From Pseudomonadota bacterium (GTDB taxonomy: Bacteria; Pseudomonadota; Gammaproteobacteria; Burkholderiales; Thiobacteraceae), in contig JAKANO010000021.1 of NCBI GenBank assembly GCA_021812385.1, positions 1 through 49,923 on the forward strand: a DNA stretch of 49,923 nucleotides, in the 5' to 3' direction. Below are positions 6,985 through 15,122 of this stretch, piece by piece. The stretch's first letter is position 1. Each line of letters opens with the position of its first letter. The translations under genes and the position numbers were made by a program. Below the pieces are notes generated by a model. The model was not told where the DNA came from and did no database searches. It saw only the letters and a list, made by a program, of their open reading frames with translations.

Positions 6985-8325
6985 TTAGAACTTCACGCTA
7001 TACGCAACGCCCAAGGAGTCTTGATACATCTTGATCGTATCGGTGCCGCCTACTGGGAAGTAGGTCGGGTTGGTTGCACCACTCACCGACTTTTCAAACG
7101 CATGCATGTAGGACATGGACATCTCAGAGCTTGGGCTCAGCGCATACGTCATACCCAAAGTGACATGATCCGTAACCACGCCGGGTGCCAGAATGTTGAA
7201 GGTCACATCGCGAGAGCCAATCGGATTGCCGCCATGGTTATAACCCGCACGCAAGGTCAAAGCATGGCTGGCTTTGAATTCCGCGCCCAATTTCCAGACA
7301 TCGATGCTCTTCCAGCCGAAGCCGATACCATTCGAGCCACCCAAACAAGCTGAGCCGGTACCTGGTCCCGCAGGATTAACGCCAGTACAACCGGGCTGTT
7401 GGCTGGAATTGCTAATCGCATCCACGCCGCCATAGTTGATGCGCTGATAGTCCAATGCCAGGGTTAAGCCTGGCGTGGCCTTCCATGCAACACCCAAATT
7501 GAAGTTTTCAGGAATGTCGAAATCGCCTTGATTGGCAAACAAGCCTTTGTAGCTATCAAATTTCGACATATAGACTTTTGACGAATAAGCAGCACCCAAG
7601 GTAACGGTGTCGCTAATGTGACCTTGCCAGCCAATGCGCACGCCTAAACCCCACGCATCGTCCGTTGGGACATTCGTCAGATTGTTAGGGGCTGAGGAAA
7701 TTGGCTTAAAGCTATCAATCCCATTAATGTGGAAACGCTGATAGCCGATCAACGGCGAAACGCCGATCGAGTGCTGCTCGTTGACTTTGTAGGCCCAAGT
7801 CGGGGCAATAATCAATTGCTCCAGATTAACGCCTAACTGGCCGGAACCGCACAGACCATTCTGCGTTACGGCAGTCGATGGGTTCATCCCACCCGTACAA
7901 CCTGCAGGTGTAAGGACATTGCCGTTGTAGTCGGTATTCATACCGCCGTTGCCATAAACCGTCACACCTAGCGACATGGTTTTAGACAGCATCTTGTTGT
8001 AGCCGAATTCCGGCACGAAGAAATTATTGGTATCGCTTTTCTGAGAATAGTTGTTTGCGCCGCCAGTGGAACCTACACGATTCGCTTCACGGATTGGACG
8101 AAACCAGTCGATACCGACATCCAAACGATCACCCACCCAAACCATGCTGGCTGGGTTATTGGCGCCGCCCATGGTGTCTTCAGCCATTGCAGTCGCTGCG
8201 CCGCCCATACCTTTGGCTTTAATGCCGTAACCATGGGAAAAATAACCGTTGGTCGCAAACGCGGCGCCGGAAATAGAAGCCAGGCCAACAATCGCCAAGG
8301 CAGTGGTTAATTTATTGATACGCAT
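6985..8325 (-). CDS. FadL/OmpP1-family outer-membrane channel for hydrophobic compounds
   Basis: The product has 446 residues. A signal peptide ending at AAFA is followed directly by the FadL hallmark NGYFSHGYGIKAKGMGGAATA and then NNPA, the hatch and first strands of the 14-strand barrel. The protein ends in Phe (VAYSVKF), as outer-membrane barrels do. FadL-family channels admit hydrophobic molecules such as long-chain fatty acids or aromatics by lateral diffusion. Cysteines occur in loop segments (GCTGGMNPS, GLCGSG, PGCTGVNP). The ATG follows GAGGAGAT at good spacing. The gene sits directly behind the lipoate-assembly operon with a 200-base gap, so it probably has its own promoter; its substrate is unknown. 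Confidence 0.85.
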   Translation of the reverse strand: MRINKLTTALAIVGLASISGAAFATNGYFSHGYGIKAKGMGGAATAMAEDTMGGANNPASMVWVGDRLDVGIDWFRPIREANRVGSTGGANNYSQKSDTNNFFVPEFGYNKMLSKTMSLGVTVYGNGGMNTDYNGNVLTPAGCTGGMNPSTAVTQNGLCGSGQLGVNLEQLIIAPTWAYKVNEQHSIGVSPLIGYQRFHINGIDSFKPISSAPNNLTNVPTDDAWGLGVRIGWQGHISDTVTLGAAYSSKVYMSKFDSYKGLFANQGDFDIPENFNLGVAWKATPGLTLALDYQRINYGGVDAISNSSQQPGCTGVNPAGPGTGSACLGGSNGIGFGWKSIDVWKLGAEFKASHALTLRAGYNHGGNPIGSRDVTFNILAPGVVTDHVTLGMTYALSPSSEMSMSYMHAFEKSVSGATNPTYFPVGGTDTIKMYQDSLGVAYSVKF

Positions 8326-8485
8326 CGGGGTGATCTCCTCTTTATGAAAAGTCTTTTAAATTGATTGAATAACATGAGTTAAACAATTCTAATTAAATTG
8401 TAGTTCCTCTGTTGTGGCGATCATACATGGGGCACTATAAATCAAGCAATTTTCTTAGTCTAAAAGGACTAAAAACGCCTAGTTA

Positions 8486-8503
8486 TGTTGCATTTTTGCA
8501 ACA
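8486..8503. promoter_or_regulatory. Perfect palindrome upstream of the fadL-like gene
   Basis: TGTTGCA and TGCAACA are separated by TTTT, giving a 7-bp perfect inverted repeat about 160 bases before the fadL start and 23 bases past the stop of the radical-SAM gene. A second imperfect one (TTAGTC/GACTAA) lies at about 8455-8472. They could be an operator or a weak terminator; no T-run follows, so I favour a regulatory site. Confidence 0.35.
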
Positions 8504-8525
8504 CTTATCTCTAAAAGCTTATTTA

Positions 8526-9656
8526 TCAGGTTTTTTGCGCTAATTCACCAGCCATCTGCCTTTGCACCATTTCAATATCTAATTCATTCAAGGCAAAGGG
8601 AAAAGACAAAATATCGGACGGCTTGGAGTCGCCATAGGGGCGATTGCAGGCGGATATTTCCGCATCGTCGCTGCCAGGGCAGCCGGAAGTTTGAAATGGC
8701 TTGCCGCTGCGAATGATGTCGGCCAAGCGATCTGCCGGCAGGCCAAAGTCCAGCACTTGGCCAGCGGCATTAAAGGCCATGCTTGAAATATGGCCGCCGG
8801 CATAGTCGATGAGGAAGCGCGCCAGTTGGATACGGCGCCATTGGCCATGCGCCACCGCCGGCCAATCTTCCATCAGCGAGCCTTGCTCGGGGTAAAAGCC
8901 GAACATGTGGTTGTGCCCGCCCATGTCCTTGATGCGCTGGCACACGCCTAAAATTTCCTGCTCGGTCTCGCCCAAGCCGCCGATCAAATGCACGCCGAAG
9001 CGCTCCGGCCCGAACACTTCCGCCGCCCACTCGATGGCCTGCCAATATTTTTCCCAGCGGTGCGGACTATCCACGCTCTTGCCGCGCGTGCGCTCGAAGA
9101 TGGTCGGCGTGGCCGCGTCCAGGGCCACCGTAAAAATCTCCGCGCCCAAGCGCTTGAGCGCGATCAGGTCGGCTTTTTCCATGGTGGTAGGGTTGGACAA
9201 AATCGACACCGGGATGTGCGGCAGCAGCGCCATCCATTGTTCCAGCAAGACGAACGTATCCGCATCGGAGCTGGGATGGGTAATCATGGATATGCACATG
9301 CGCTGAAACTGGCCGCGATCGGCCCCCGCTTTCACCCGCGCCAGTACATCTTGATAGCGCACGGTAGGCCAGTCCACACGAATAAAATTGCGGTCGGCGT
9401 AGTCGCGCGCTTCTTCGCGATGCCGCGCCAAGCCGCAATAAGCGCAATTGGCGCGACAGCCTTCGGGGTAAGTCACCAGCAAATTCAAGCAATGGGTGCA
9501 GGCGGTGCGATGCATCTTGCCGGGAATCAAGCCGAGCGTGATCGCCGCCGCCGTGCTCATTTGCACATATTCCGGCGAGCGCATGTCAGGTGTCTTGACG
9601 TGGTAATCCGGTCGATAAAACTGGATTGCTTGTGTGTTTTCTATCACGCTACTCAC
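8526..9656 (-). CDS. lipS2: Radical-SAM lipoyl synthase component (LipS2-type)
   Basis: The product has 376 residues. A canonical CRANCAYC (C-x3-C-x2-C) loop binds the SAM-cleaving 4Fe-4S cluster. Extra cysteines (ACTHC just before it; SGCPGSDD and SACNRP near the C-terminus) could hold an auxiliary cluster as sulfur donor. Two biotin-synthase-like radical-SAM proteins, LipS1 and LipS2, together insert sulfur at C6 and C8 of protein-bound octanoate in the sLpl(AB) lipoate pathway. This is the last gene of that operon here. I set the start at GTG 9656, which overlaps the lipT stop by four bases behind GAGGAG; a longer frame to 9692 would overlap lipT by 40 bases. Which of the two proteins is S1 and which S2 is not certain. 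Confidence 0.75.
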   Translation of the reverse strand: MSSVIENTQAIQFYRPDYHVKTPDMRSPEYVQMSTAAAITLGLIPGKMHRTACTHCLNLLVTYPEGCRANCAYCGLARHREEARDYADRNFIRVDWPTVRYQDVLARVKAGADRGQFQRMCISMITHPSSDADTFVLLEQWMALLPHIPVSILSNPTTMEKADLIALKRLGAEIFTVALDAATPTIFERTRGKSVDSPHRWEKYWQAIEWAAEVFGPERFGVHLIGGLGETEQEILGVCQRIKDMGGHNHMFGFYPEQGSLMEDWPAVAHGQWRRIQLARFLIDYAGGHISSMAFNAAGQVLDFGLPADRLADIIRSGKPFQTSGCPGSDDAEISACNRPYGDSKPSDILSFPFALNELDIEMVQRQMAGELAQKT

Positions 9657-10726
9657 AGTGGCTCCTCGTAATACTCCGAAAATGCTATCCAAGCCTGCCG
9701 ATGCTGCGCATCGCTCAACGCCGTTTGCCCACAGACTTCGAGTCTGCGCCTACGCTCCAACGCACGTTGCAGGCTTGGCCCATAGCGCTCGCGGATTTCA
9801 TTTTCATAATCCAGCAAGGCATCCGCTTGCTGATCTTGCAGCGAGCGTGCCGCCGCTTCTCCGGCGAGTTCACCGGATGCCACGGCAGCGGCAATGCCCG
9901 CGCCGGTAATGGGATGCGTCAAGCCGGCCGCATCGCCGACGAACAGAATATTTCCCATCACCAACTCAGCGCGCAAGCCGCCCACCGGAATCAAGCCGCC
10001 GGTAAGGCTGATGATTTCCGCACCGACTACACCTTGCGCAACCAAGCTACGATGCAAGGTATCGAGCGGCTGCTTCAAATCATGCGTGAAACGCTTGTCC
10101 GCGCCTGCACCTAAATTGGCGTATGCGCCTTTGGGAAACAACCACGCATAGCCACCGGGAAAGTCGCTGGACAGCCATATTTCGGTATCGACCAAAGAAC
10201 GCAATAAAGGCACGGTATATTGCCGCGTGTATAGCATTCCCAAGGGCGATAAATTCAAACTGGCGGCTACGCTGGAATGCGGGCCATCGGCGGCGATGAG
10301 AATCCGATAAGCAATTGCACGCTCTCCAGATGGTGTATTCACCACGGCGCACTGTTGTTGCACATCGATACGCAGCAATCGACATCCGGACCACAATTCT
10401 GCGCCCTGCTCCGCTGCTTGCCGAGCCAGCGCCTGGTCAAACGCCGCGCGGTCGATCATCAATCCCGGCAAAACGCTATGCGCCTGCGCCCCCGAAGGTA
10501 AGCGGCTGGTCATGCCGGAAATACGCTGCTGCAATACGCTATCGGCCTGCGCATATTTGCCCAGGGGCAACGGGATGAATTCCGCGCATTGCACCGGCAC
10601 GCCGATTTGCTGCTTACGCTCGATCGCGAGCACGGACAGGCCCGCTCCGGCCGCGGCCGCGGCTGCTGCGCCACCCGCGGGGCCGAGACCGACCACCAGC
10701 ACATCGACCGGCTTTAACGCACTCAC
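9653..10726 (-). CDS. lipT: FAD-dependent geranylgeranyl-reductase-like oxidoreductase LipT
   Basis: The product has 357 residues. The N-terminus is a Rossmann FAD site (VLVVGLGPAGGAAAAAAAGAG) and the second flavin motif GNILFVGDAAGLTHPITGAG lies near residue 275, as in geranylgeranyl reductases. In gene clusters for the sLpl(AB)/LipS1/LipS2 pathway a protein of this family, LipT, is thought to supply electrons to the radical-SAM lipoyl synthases. The start is GTG, preceded by AGAGGTGG, and overlaps the stop of the ligase gene by four bases; its own stop overlaps the next start by four. Such tight coupling supports a common job with its neighbours. Confidence 0.8.
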   Translation of the reverse strand: MSALKPVDVLVVGLGPAGGAAAAAAAGAGLSVLAIERKQQIGVPVQCAEFIPLPLGKYAQADSVLQQRISGMTSRLPSGAQAHSVLPGLMIDRAAFDQALARQAAEQGAELWSGCRLLRIDVQQQCAVVNTPSGERAIAYRILIAADGPHSSVAASLNLSPLGMLYTRQYTVPLLRSLVDTEIWLSSDFPGGYAWLFPKGAYANLGAGADKRFTHDLKQPLDTLHRSLVAQGVVGAEIISLTGGLIPVGGLRAELVMGNILFVGDAAGLTHPITGAGIAAAVASGELAGEAAARSLQDQQADALLDYENEIRERYGPSLQRALERRRRLEVCGQTALSDAQHRQAWIAFSEYYEEPL

Positions 10727-11790
10727 GAAGCCACCTCTTGCGCAAGCGCAGCCTCGACCACCGCGCAGAAATCCGCCGCGCGCAGGCCCAACATATCCAC
10801 ACTACGCTGCGCGAAAAAGACTTCCACATTGCGCCGCAAGGCTTGCGCATCGCTATCGCGCAAGCAGGCTTCCAAATCGGCGATGGTGCGCCGCGGGCTG
10901 ATGAAATAATCGCCGGAAAACCACAGCTGTTGAATCCGATTGCGCGCTTGATCGTAAATCACGCTGACCTGTACCAAACCGGCGGAAAATTTAATCGACG
11001 CTTGTAGCGTCGGCTTGTCGGTGACCGGGCGCCGCATGAGATGCACCCAATCCTCGCTATCGATTTCCGCTAACGCCGTGGAAAATCGTGCTTGCTCTTG
11101 CGCCGTCAATTCACCCGGCGCAAACGCAACGCCGAATTCTGTGGCGAAAGCTTCCGAGAGTTTTTCTTGCACCATATGCAAATCCGGGGTGTAGCCCAAC
11201 AGATCGGCTAAGTTGGCCATCCGTTCGCGCGCCGAAGCGATGGCTTTATCGGACAACTTCTCGGCCGGGATGCGCAACACGCGCAACATTTTTTCGACAT
11301 CGAATTGCATCAACAGCGTGCCTTGAAACAGCAGCGCATCGCCGTCGAAAGCGCCGCCGGACCCGGAAATTTTACGGCCATCGACTTCGATATCATTGCG
11401 TGGACGATAGTGCGCGGCGACGCCCAGCGCCTGCATGCCGCGCGCCGCCGCAGTGCAGATACGCTGCGAAATCGCCTGCATATCGGCGCAAGCGAGATCG
11501 CTGCGGTGTAGATACAGCTCCCAACCCAATTGGGTTTCATCGAAATAAATCGCCCCGCCGCCGGTGATGCGACGCTGAATGGTGACGCCCTGCGCACGGC
11601 AATAATCCAGATTCAATTCCTGCTCCGCGCTTTGGTGAAAGCCCAGCAGCGCCGCCGGCGTAAAGCGCAGGAAGCGCAAAGTGGGCGGCGCCTCTTGCGC
11701 TTGACGTGCTTCGAGCAGCGCGCGGTTGAGGGCGATATTTTCCGCCGCCCGGCGCAGGCCCGTATCCAAGATGCGCCATGTTTTTTTCAT
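10723..11790 (-). CDS. slpl(AB): Lipoate-protein ligase sLpl(AB)
   Basis: The product has 355 residues. The N-terminal catalytic part has the ligase motifs RRITGGGAIYFDE (about residue 72) and GRKISGSGG (about 137), whose Lys contacts lipoyl-AMP. The C-terminal part (about 250-340) is an LplB-type accessory domain, so both halves are on one chain. The enzyme activates lipoate or octanoate with ATP and loads it on a Lys of the target protein. With LipS1/S2 it forms the lipoate route dedicated to LbpA proteins of sulfur oxidisers. Three bases separate it from the preceding stop, and it overlaps lipT by four. Confidence 0.85.
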   Translation of the reverse strand: MKKTWRILDTGLRRAAENIALNRALLEARQAQEAPPTLRFLRFTPAALLGFHQSAEQELNLDYCRAQGVTIQRRITGGGAIYFDETQLGWELYLHRSDLACADMQAISQRICTAAARGMQALGVAAHYRPRNDIEVDGRKISGSGGAFDGDALLFQGTLLMQFDVEKMLRVLRIPAEKLSDKAIASARERMANLADLLGYTPDLHMVQEKLSEAFATEFGVAFAPGELTAQEQARFSTALAEIDSEDWVHLMRRPVTDKPTLQASIKFSAGLVQVSVIYDQARNRIQQLWFSGDYFISPRRTIADLEACLRDSDAQALRRNVEVFFAQRSVDMLGLRAADFCAVVEAALAQEVAS

Positions 11791-11793
11791 CGG

Positions 11794-12900
11794 CTAGCGC
11801 ACTGCGACTGCGATGCCGCCGATGGTCGTGGCGCGTGGGTGAGCGATCACCTCATCAACATCCAATTGCGATGTCGCGTCCAAGGCCATTACTTCGTCAC
11901 CCAGCGCAATCGAACAACAGCTTGGCGTCACGCGCACTGTTCGCTCCAAGCGCGTCGCCAATTCCACCATGCCATCGGCCGGATGCGCGATGCCGTTCAA
12001 GCCCGCCATCACGGCGTAGGCATCGATTTGCGCCTTCACGCGGCCGGGTGGCCGCGCGCATCCCAGCAGCAATGGCAGATCGGGCAAAGCCGCGCGCGCA
12101 TCGAGAAAAAAACCGCCGACGGCATGTGCATCGGGCGTCACGAAAGGACGCTGCGCCGGCGCATAAAATGGCATCGCCACCACCAGCACCAAGGCGCTGG
12201 GGCGATGCCGCCGCACGATTTCCAGTGCATGCCATTCGCCAAGCAATCGCCCATAGTGCAAACCCAGCACGATATGCGGCACCACTTTCATTTCGGTGGA
12301 AACCAGATATTCCAAGGCGCGCTCGAAATCGTCGACGCTGCGCTTCAAGTGATACACCTGGGTGATGGTGTCTTGCGCGCCGATCACATCCATCATCGCC
12401 GCGTCGATGCCCGCGTCTTGCATGCGCCGCGCGCCATCGCAATCGACCAGCGCGGTATGCAAGGCAATCTTGAAGGCGGGAAAAGTATCTTTGATGCGAC
12501 GAAGCGTTGCGTAAAAAGGCCCGTACTCCACCTCGTTGCGGTGATTCGATCCGCCGCTTAACAGCATGCCGCGTGCACCGGCCGTGATTTGCGCATTCAC
12601 CACGCGCCACAAGTCTTGCGGCGTGCGCGCCGGAATCATCGGTTCGAGGATTTTTGCCTTGCAGTGGTCGCAGGCGAGCTTGCAATCGCCGCCGGTAATC
12701 GAAATCGCCGGCCAGGCGCTCTTGCCGCAGCCGCGGATCTCCGAAGTTTCGTAGGTTTTAAATGAGGGCGTATGAAATTGGATCGGCGCTAATGTACTGC
12801 GCATTGACTGCTGCCGCGCCATTTCGCTGACCAGACCGGCGTCCAGCGCCACGCCTTGCAGCGCTTCGATCTCTTGCGTGATTTCCGACCAGGGGCGCAT
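11794..12900 (-). CDS. lipS1: Radical-SAM lipoyl synthase component (LipS1-type)
   Basis: The product has 368 residues. The cluster-binding loop is CKLACDHCKAKIL (C-x3-C-x2-C, about residues 79-86), typical of the biotin-synthase-homologue group found next to lbpA. Additional cysteines at RGCGKSAW and TPSCCSIALGD may bind an auxiliary iron-sulfur cluster. It would act with the other radical-SAM protein of the operon to convert octanoyl-LbpA to lipoyl-LbpA in the cytoplasm. It follows lbpA after five bases and precedes the ligase by three. The S1/S2 naming rests on its place beside lbpA and could be the reverse. Confidence 0.75.
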   Translation of the reverse strand: MRPWSEITQEIEALQGVALDAGLVSEMARQQSMRSTLAPIQFHTPSFKTYETSEIRGCGKSAWPAISITGGDCKLACDHCKAKILEPMIPARTPQDLWRVVNAQITAGARGMLLSGGSNHRNEVEYGPFYATLRRIKDTFPAFKIALHTALVDCDGARRMQDAGIDAAMMDVIGAQDTITQVYHLKRSVDDFERALEYLVSTEMKVVPHIVLGLHYGRLLGEWHALEIVRRHRPSALVLVVAMPFYAPAQRPFVTPDAHAVGGFFLDARAALPDLPLLLGCARPPGRVKAQIDAYAVMAGLNGIAHPADGMVELATRLERTVRVTPSCCSIALGDEVMALDATSQLDVDEVIAHPRATTIGGIAVAVR

Positions 12901-12905
12901 GCGAC

Positions 12906-13343
12906 TCAGCAGCCGCCAAAGCCGTCGGCATTCATCTTGGCTTCGAACACTGCGGCGATGTCGGCGCCGGTGACTAAGCTAGCTTTTTCAGCATCCCAGC
13001 GATTGGGTTGAATCTTGGCCAGCCAGCCATGGCCGTAAGGATCTTCATTGACCAAAGTGGGTTTATCGATGGCCGGTTCGTTGATGGCAATCAGCTTGCC
13101 GCTCACCGGCGCCTTGATCGGCCCCACCCACTTGCCCGATTCGACGGTGCAGATGGTTTGCTTTTGCTCGACATCCTTGCCGATTTTTTTCGGTGTGGCC
13201 GCGACCAATTGCCCCGCCAGGGAACAAGCATACGATGTCATGCCGACGGTGATCGTGCCATCGGCTTCAAGGCGCGCCCACACATTGCTATCGACGTGAT
13301 AAAACAAATCATCCGGCAAATTACAGCCGCGCACGATCGCCAT
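12906..13343 (-). CDS. lbpA: Lipoate-binding protein LbpA (GcvH-like) of the sHdr sulfur-oxidation pathway
   Basis: The product has 145 residues, a biotinyl/lipoyl-type domain related to glycine-cleavage H protein. The lipoyl attachment Lys lies in TVESGKWVGPIKAP; the SGKWVGP context is characteristic of LbpA and differs from the ESVKA context of true GcvH. No glycine-cleavage genes are nearby, and the four genes behind it make and attach lipoate. LbpA carries sulfur intermediates on its lipoyl arm in the sulfur-oxidising heterodisulfide-reductase-like system. GGAAGG eight bases before the ATG supports the start. It opens the lipoate operon; the terminator of dsrE at 13432-13466 suggests that it has its own promoter in 13344-13430. 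Confidence 0.88.
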   Translation of the reverse strand: MAIVRGCNLPDDLFYHVDSNVWARLEADGTITVGMTSYACSLAGQLVAATPKKIGKDVEQKQTICTVESGKWVGPIKAPVSGKLIAINEPAIDKPTLVNEDPYGHGWLAKIQPNRWDAEKASLVTGADIAAVFEAKMNADGFGGC

Positions 13344-13431
13344 GCTTTTAACCTTCCCTTTTGTCGCAGATGATAATTTTACATCCCTGCATCGGCCTTC
13401 GCCCGCATTCTTAACCCTACTCGCAAAAAGC

Positions 13432-13466
13432 CAACGGCCAGATAGGCATAACCCATCTGGCCGTTG
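13432..13466 (-). terminator. Rho-independent terminator after dsrE
   Basis: A perfect 12-bp stem (CAACGGCCAGAT / ATCTGGCCGTTG) with an 11-base loop starts 19 bases past the dsrE stop and is followed on the minus strand by GCTTTTTGCG. It separates the rhodanese-tusA-dsrE group from the lbpA operon. Confidence 0.8.
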
Positions 13467-13484
13467 AAATTTTTACTCAGCGTA

Positions 13485-13991
13485 TTAGATATACAAGCAG
13501 ATATCGGTTTCGCCGGCAAACTCAAAGAACGTCGCTGCGCCGCCAAATTCAATGTTGTCGATAAAATCGCTATGCTCGAAACCGAACAAATCAACCGTCA
13601 TCTGGCAAGCGATGATTTTCACACCGGATTCGACGCAAACATCGCGCAAGGTCTCGACACTTGCCACGCCATTGTTTTTGATGGTTTGTTTCATCAACAC
13701 GGTGGCCAAGGACTCAAATCCCGGGATGATCGCCTGGATGGCATTCGGGATATTCCAGTTGATTCCGCGAAACCAAGTGGGTCCAAACGGCATTTTCATC
13801 GGCATGCCCGGATTGCCCAAGGGACTGACCTTCAATCCGCTGAGATCCTTGCGCAACATTTGCAAACCGTAAAACGTGAAAAAAATCTGCACTTCATAGT
13901 CCAGCGCAGCGGCAGTCGATGCCAAAATAAGCGGTGGATAAGCCCAATCTAGCGTCCCCTTGGTCGCGATGATCGCGAGTTTCTTTGACAT
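13485..13991 (-). CDS. dsrE3A: DsrE3A-type sulfurtransferase
   Basis: The product has 168 residues, DsrE/DsrF/DrsH-like family. It begins KKLAIIATKGTLDWAYPPLILASTA, as in peroxiredoxin-like DsrE3 proteins, and has two conserved cysteines in DVCVESGVKIIACQMTVDLFG (about positions 117 and 128), the second in the expected active-site place. DsrE3A proteins pass sulfane sulfur to and from TusA in sHdr-containing sulfur oxidisers. Here it follows tusA and a rhodanese and precedes lbpA, which is the usual order apart from the missing sHdr genes. AGGAGGAAG precedes the ATG. Confidence 0.85.
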   Translation of the reverse strand: MSKKLAIIATKGTLDWAYPPLILASTAAALDYEVQIFFTFYGLQMLRKDLSGLKVSPLGNPGMPMKMPFGPTWFRGINWNIPNAIQAIIPGFESLATVLMKQTIKNNGVASVETLRDVCVESGVKIIACQMTVDLFGFEHSDFIDNIEFGGAATFFEFAGETDICLYI

Positions 13992-14063
13992 GTCTTCCTC
14001 CTAAATTGCGGATTAAATTTCCGCTCGCCGCTGTTCAACCCATACGTGCTAGTTTTTTTATTA

Positions 14064-14291
14064 TTATTTTTTCTTCATGAAGAAAACGAATTCGCCGCCG
14101 CCTTCGGTAGAGGACAGTAACTCATTGCCGGTTTGCTTGGCAAATGCCTGGAAATCTTTCACGGAGCCGGGATCGGTCGAAACAATTTTCAGTACTTGTC
14201 CGCCGGTCAACTCAGCCAAGGTTTTTTTGGTGCGCAAAATTGGCAACGGGCAGTTTAAGCCGCGCGCATCGAGTTCTTTATCAAAATTCAT
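14064..14291 (-). CDS. tusA: Sulfur carrier protein TusA
   Basis: The product has 75 residues, full length for the family. The signature LDARGLNCPLPILRTKKTL contains the CPxP motif with the persulfide-carrying Cys14. TusA shuttles protein-bound sulfane sulfur in the cytoplasm, in oxidisers usually between rhodanese, DsrE3A and the sHdr complex. TAGGAGAT lies at good spacing before the ATG. It stands between the rhodanese and dsrE genes, which supports a role in dissimilatory sulfur transfer rather than tRNA thiolation. Confidence 0.93.
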   Translation of the reverse strand: MNFDKELDARGLNCPLPILRTKKTLAELTGGQVLKIVSTDPGSVKDFQAFAKQTGNELLSSTEGGGEFVFFMKKK

Positions 14292-14386
14292 TTTTATCTC
14301 CTATTTATAAAAGTTCAACAACCAAGATCATTTCGGCCAAAGGACGTTATTTTGATCTACTTATACCCTAGGCGCAACCAGCCGAT

Positions 14387-14713
14387 TTAAGCTGCCGCTA
14401 GCGCCATTCCCGCTTGCGCCCAACCCATTACCCCGCCACGCAGGTTATACACATTCCCAAAGCCCTTAGACGCCAGGAAAGCACAAGCCTGCGCCGAGCG
14501 CGCACCACTACGGCAAATCAAAATCACGGGCTTTTCATTCTCGATCTGATCGGCAACCAAAGGCAGCATGTGCAAGGGCATATGCTTTGCACCCTGGATT
14601 GAACCCTGGGCAAACTCAGCGTCGGTGCGCACGTCCAGCAACACCACCTCGCTCTGTTCACGCATTTGCGCCAGACCAAAAGCGTCGACTTCTTTAATTG
14701 ACATACCGAACAT
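14387..14713 (-). CDS. Single-domain rhodanese sulfurtransferase
   Basis: The product has 108 residues. It is one rhodanese domain with DVRTDAEF in the CH2A-type region and the active-site loop CRSGARS holding the persulfide Cys. It would load sulfane sulfur from thiosulfate, glutathione persulfide or similar donors and hand it to TusA encoded next to it. The open frame extends 24 codons further upstream, but the ATG at 14713 (MFGMSIKEVD) has GGAG six bases before it and fits the family start, so I use it. There is no signal peptide, so it is cytoplasmic. Confidence 0.88.
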   Translation of the reverse strand: MFGMSIKEVDAFGLAQMREQSEVVLLDVRTDAEFAQGSIQGAKHMPLHMLPLVADQIENEKPVILICRSGARSAQACAFLASKGFGNVYNLRGGVMGWAQAGMALAAA

Positions 14714-14849
14714 AGTCCACTCCATGCATAAGGTAAATAAGCGATCAATAATATACCTGTATTTACACTTTATCAATGCATTCAAAGCAAGCGAACGCGA
14801 GGCTGGTGCTTCAAAATAGCTTATTTATAAGCCTGGCAACTCGCAGCAC

Positions 14850-14878
14850 TTTCGAAGTAGCCAACCAAGCCCTATAAT
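14850..14878 (+). promoter_or_regulatory. Sigma-70-type promoter of the tRNA-Thr gene
   Basis: A perfect -10 box TATAAT (14873-14878) lies 11 bases before the tRNA. A weak -35 element TTTCGA (14850-14855) stands 17 bases upstream of it. Confidence 0.65.
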
Positions 14879-14889
14879 GCGCAGCTCGT

Positions 14890-14965
14890 GCCGGCATAGC
14901 TCAGTTGGTAGAGCAGCTGATTTGTAATCAGAAGGTCGAGGGTTCAATTCCTTTTGCCGGCACCA
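14890..14965 (+). tRNA. tRNA-Thr (anticodon TGT)
   Basis: The 76-base cloverleaf has acceptor stem GCCGGCA/TGCCGGC and an encoded CCA end. The anticodon TGT (14923-14925) lies in the loop TTTGTAA, which reads ACA threonine codons. D-loop sequence AGCTCAGTTGGTAGAGC is canonical. The T-stem GAGGG/CCTTT contains two G-T wobbles. Confidence 0.95.
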
Positions 14966-14972
14966 TAAATTC

Positions 14973-15006
14973 AATGGCTTAGCGAAGTTACCGCTAAGCC
15001 ATTTTT
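14973..15006 (+). terminator. Rho-independent terminator of the tRNA gene
   Basis: AATGGCTTAGCG and CGCTAAGCCATT form a 12-bp perfect stem around a seven-base loop, followed by further T residues. Read the other way it is also followed by T-rich sequence, so it could serve the convergent cyclase gene too. Confidence 0.9.
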
Positions 15007-15122
15007 TATATCTTTATGCAATCAACATTTACGGGGCGATGGAGCAAGAATTCGCATCTCCACTTCCCCAGTTCATGCTTCTATCAATGCAGGACAGAAT
15101 TTCAGGCGATCCTGATGCGTCG

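Noticed and set aside
12906..13343. Glycine-cleavage H protein
   Set aside because: The lipoyl site context SGKWVGP, the missing gcvT/gcvP and the lipoate-assembly neighbours fit LbpA better.
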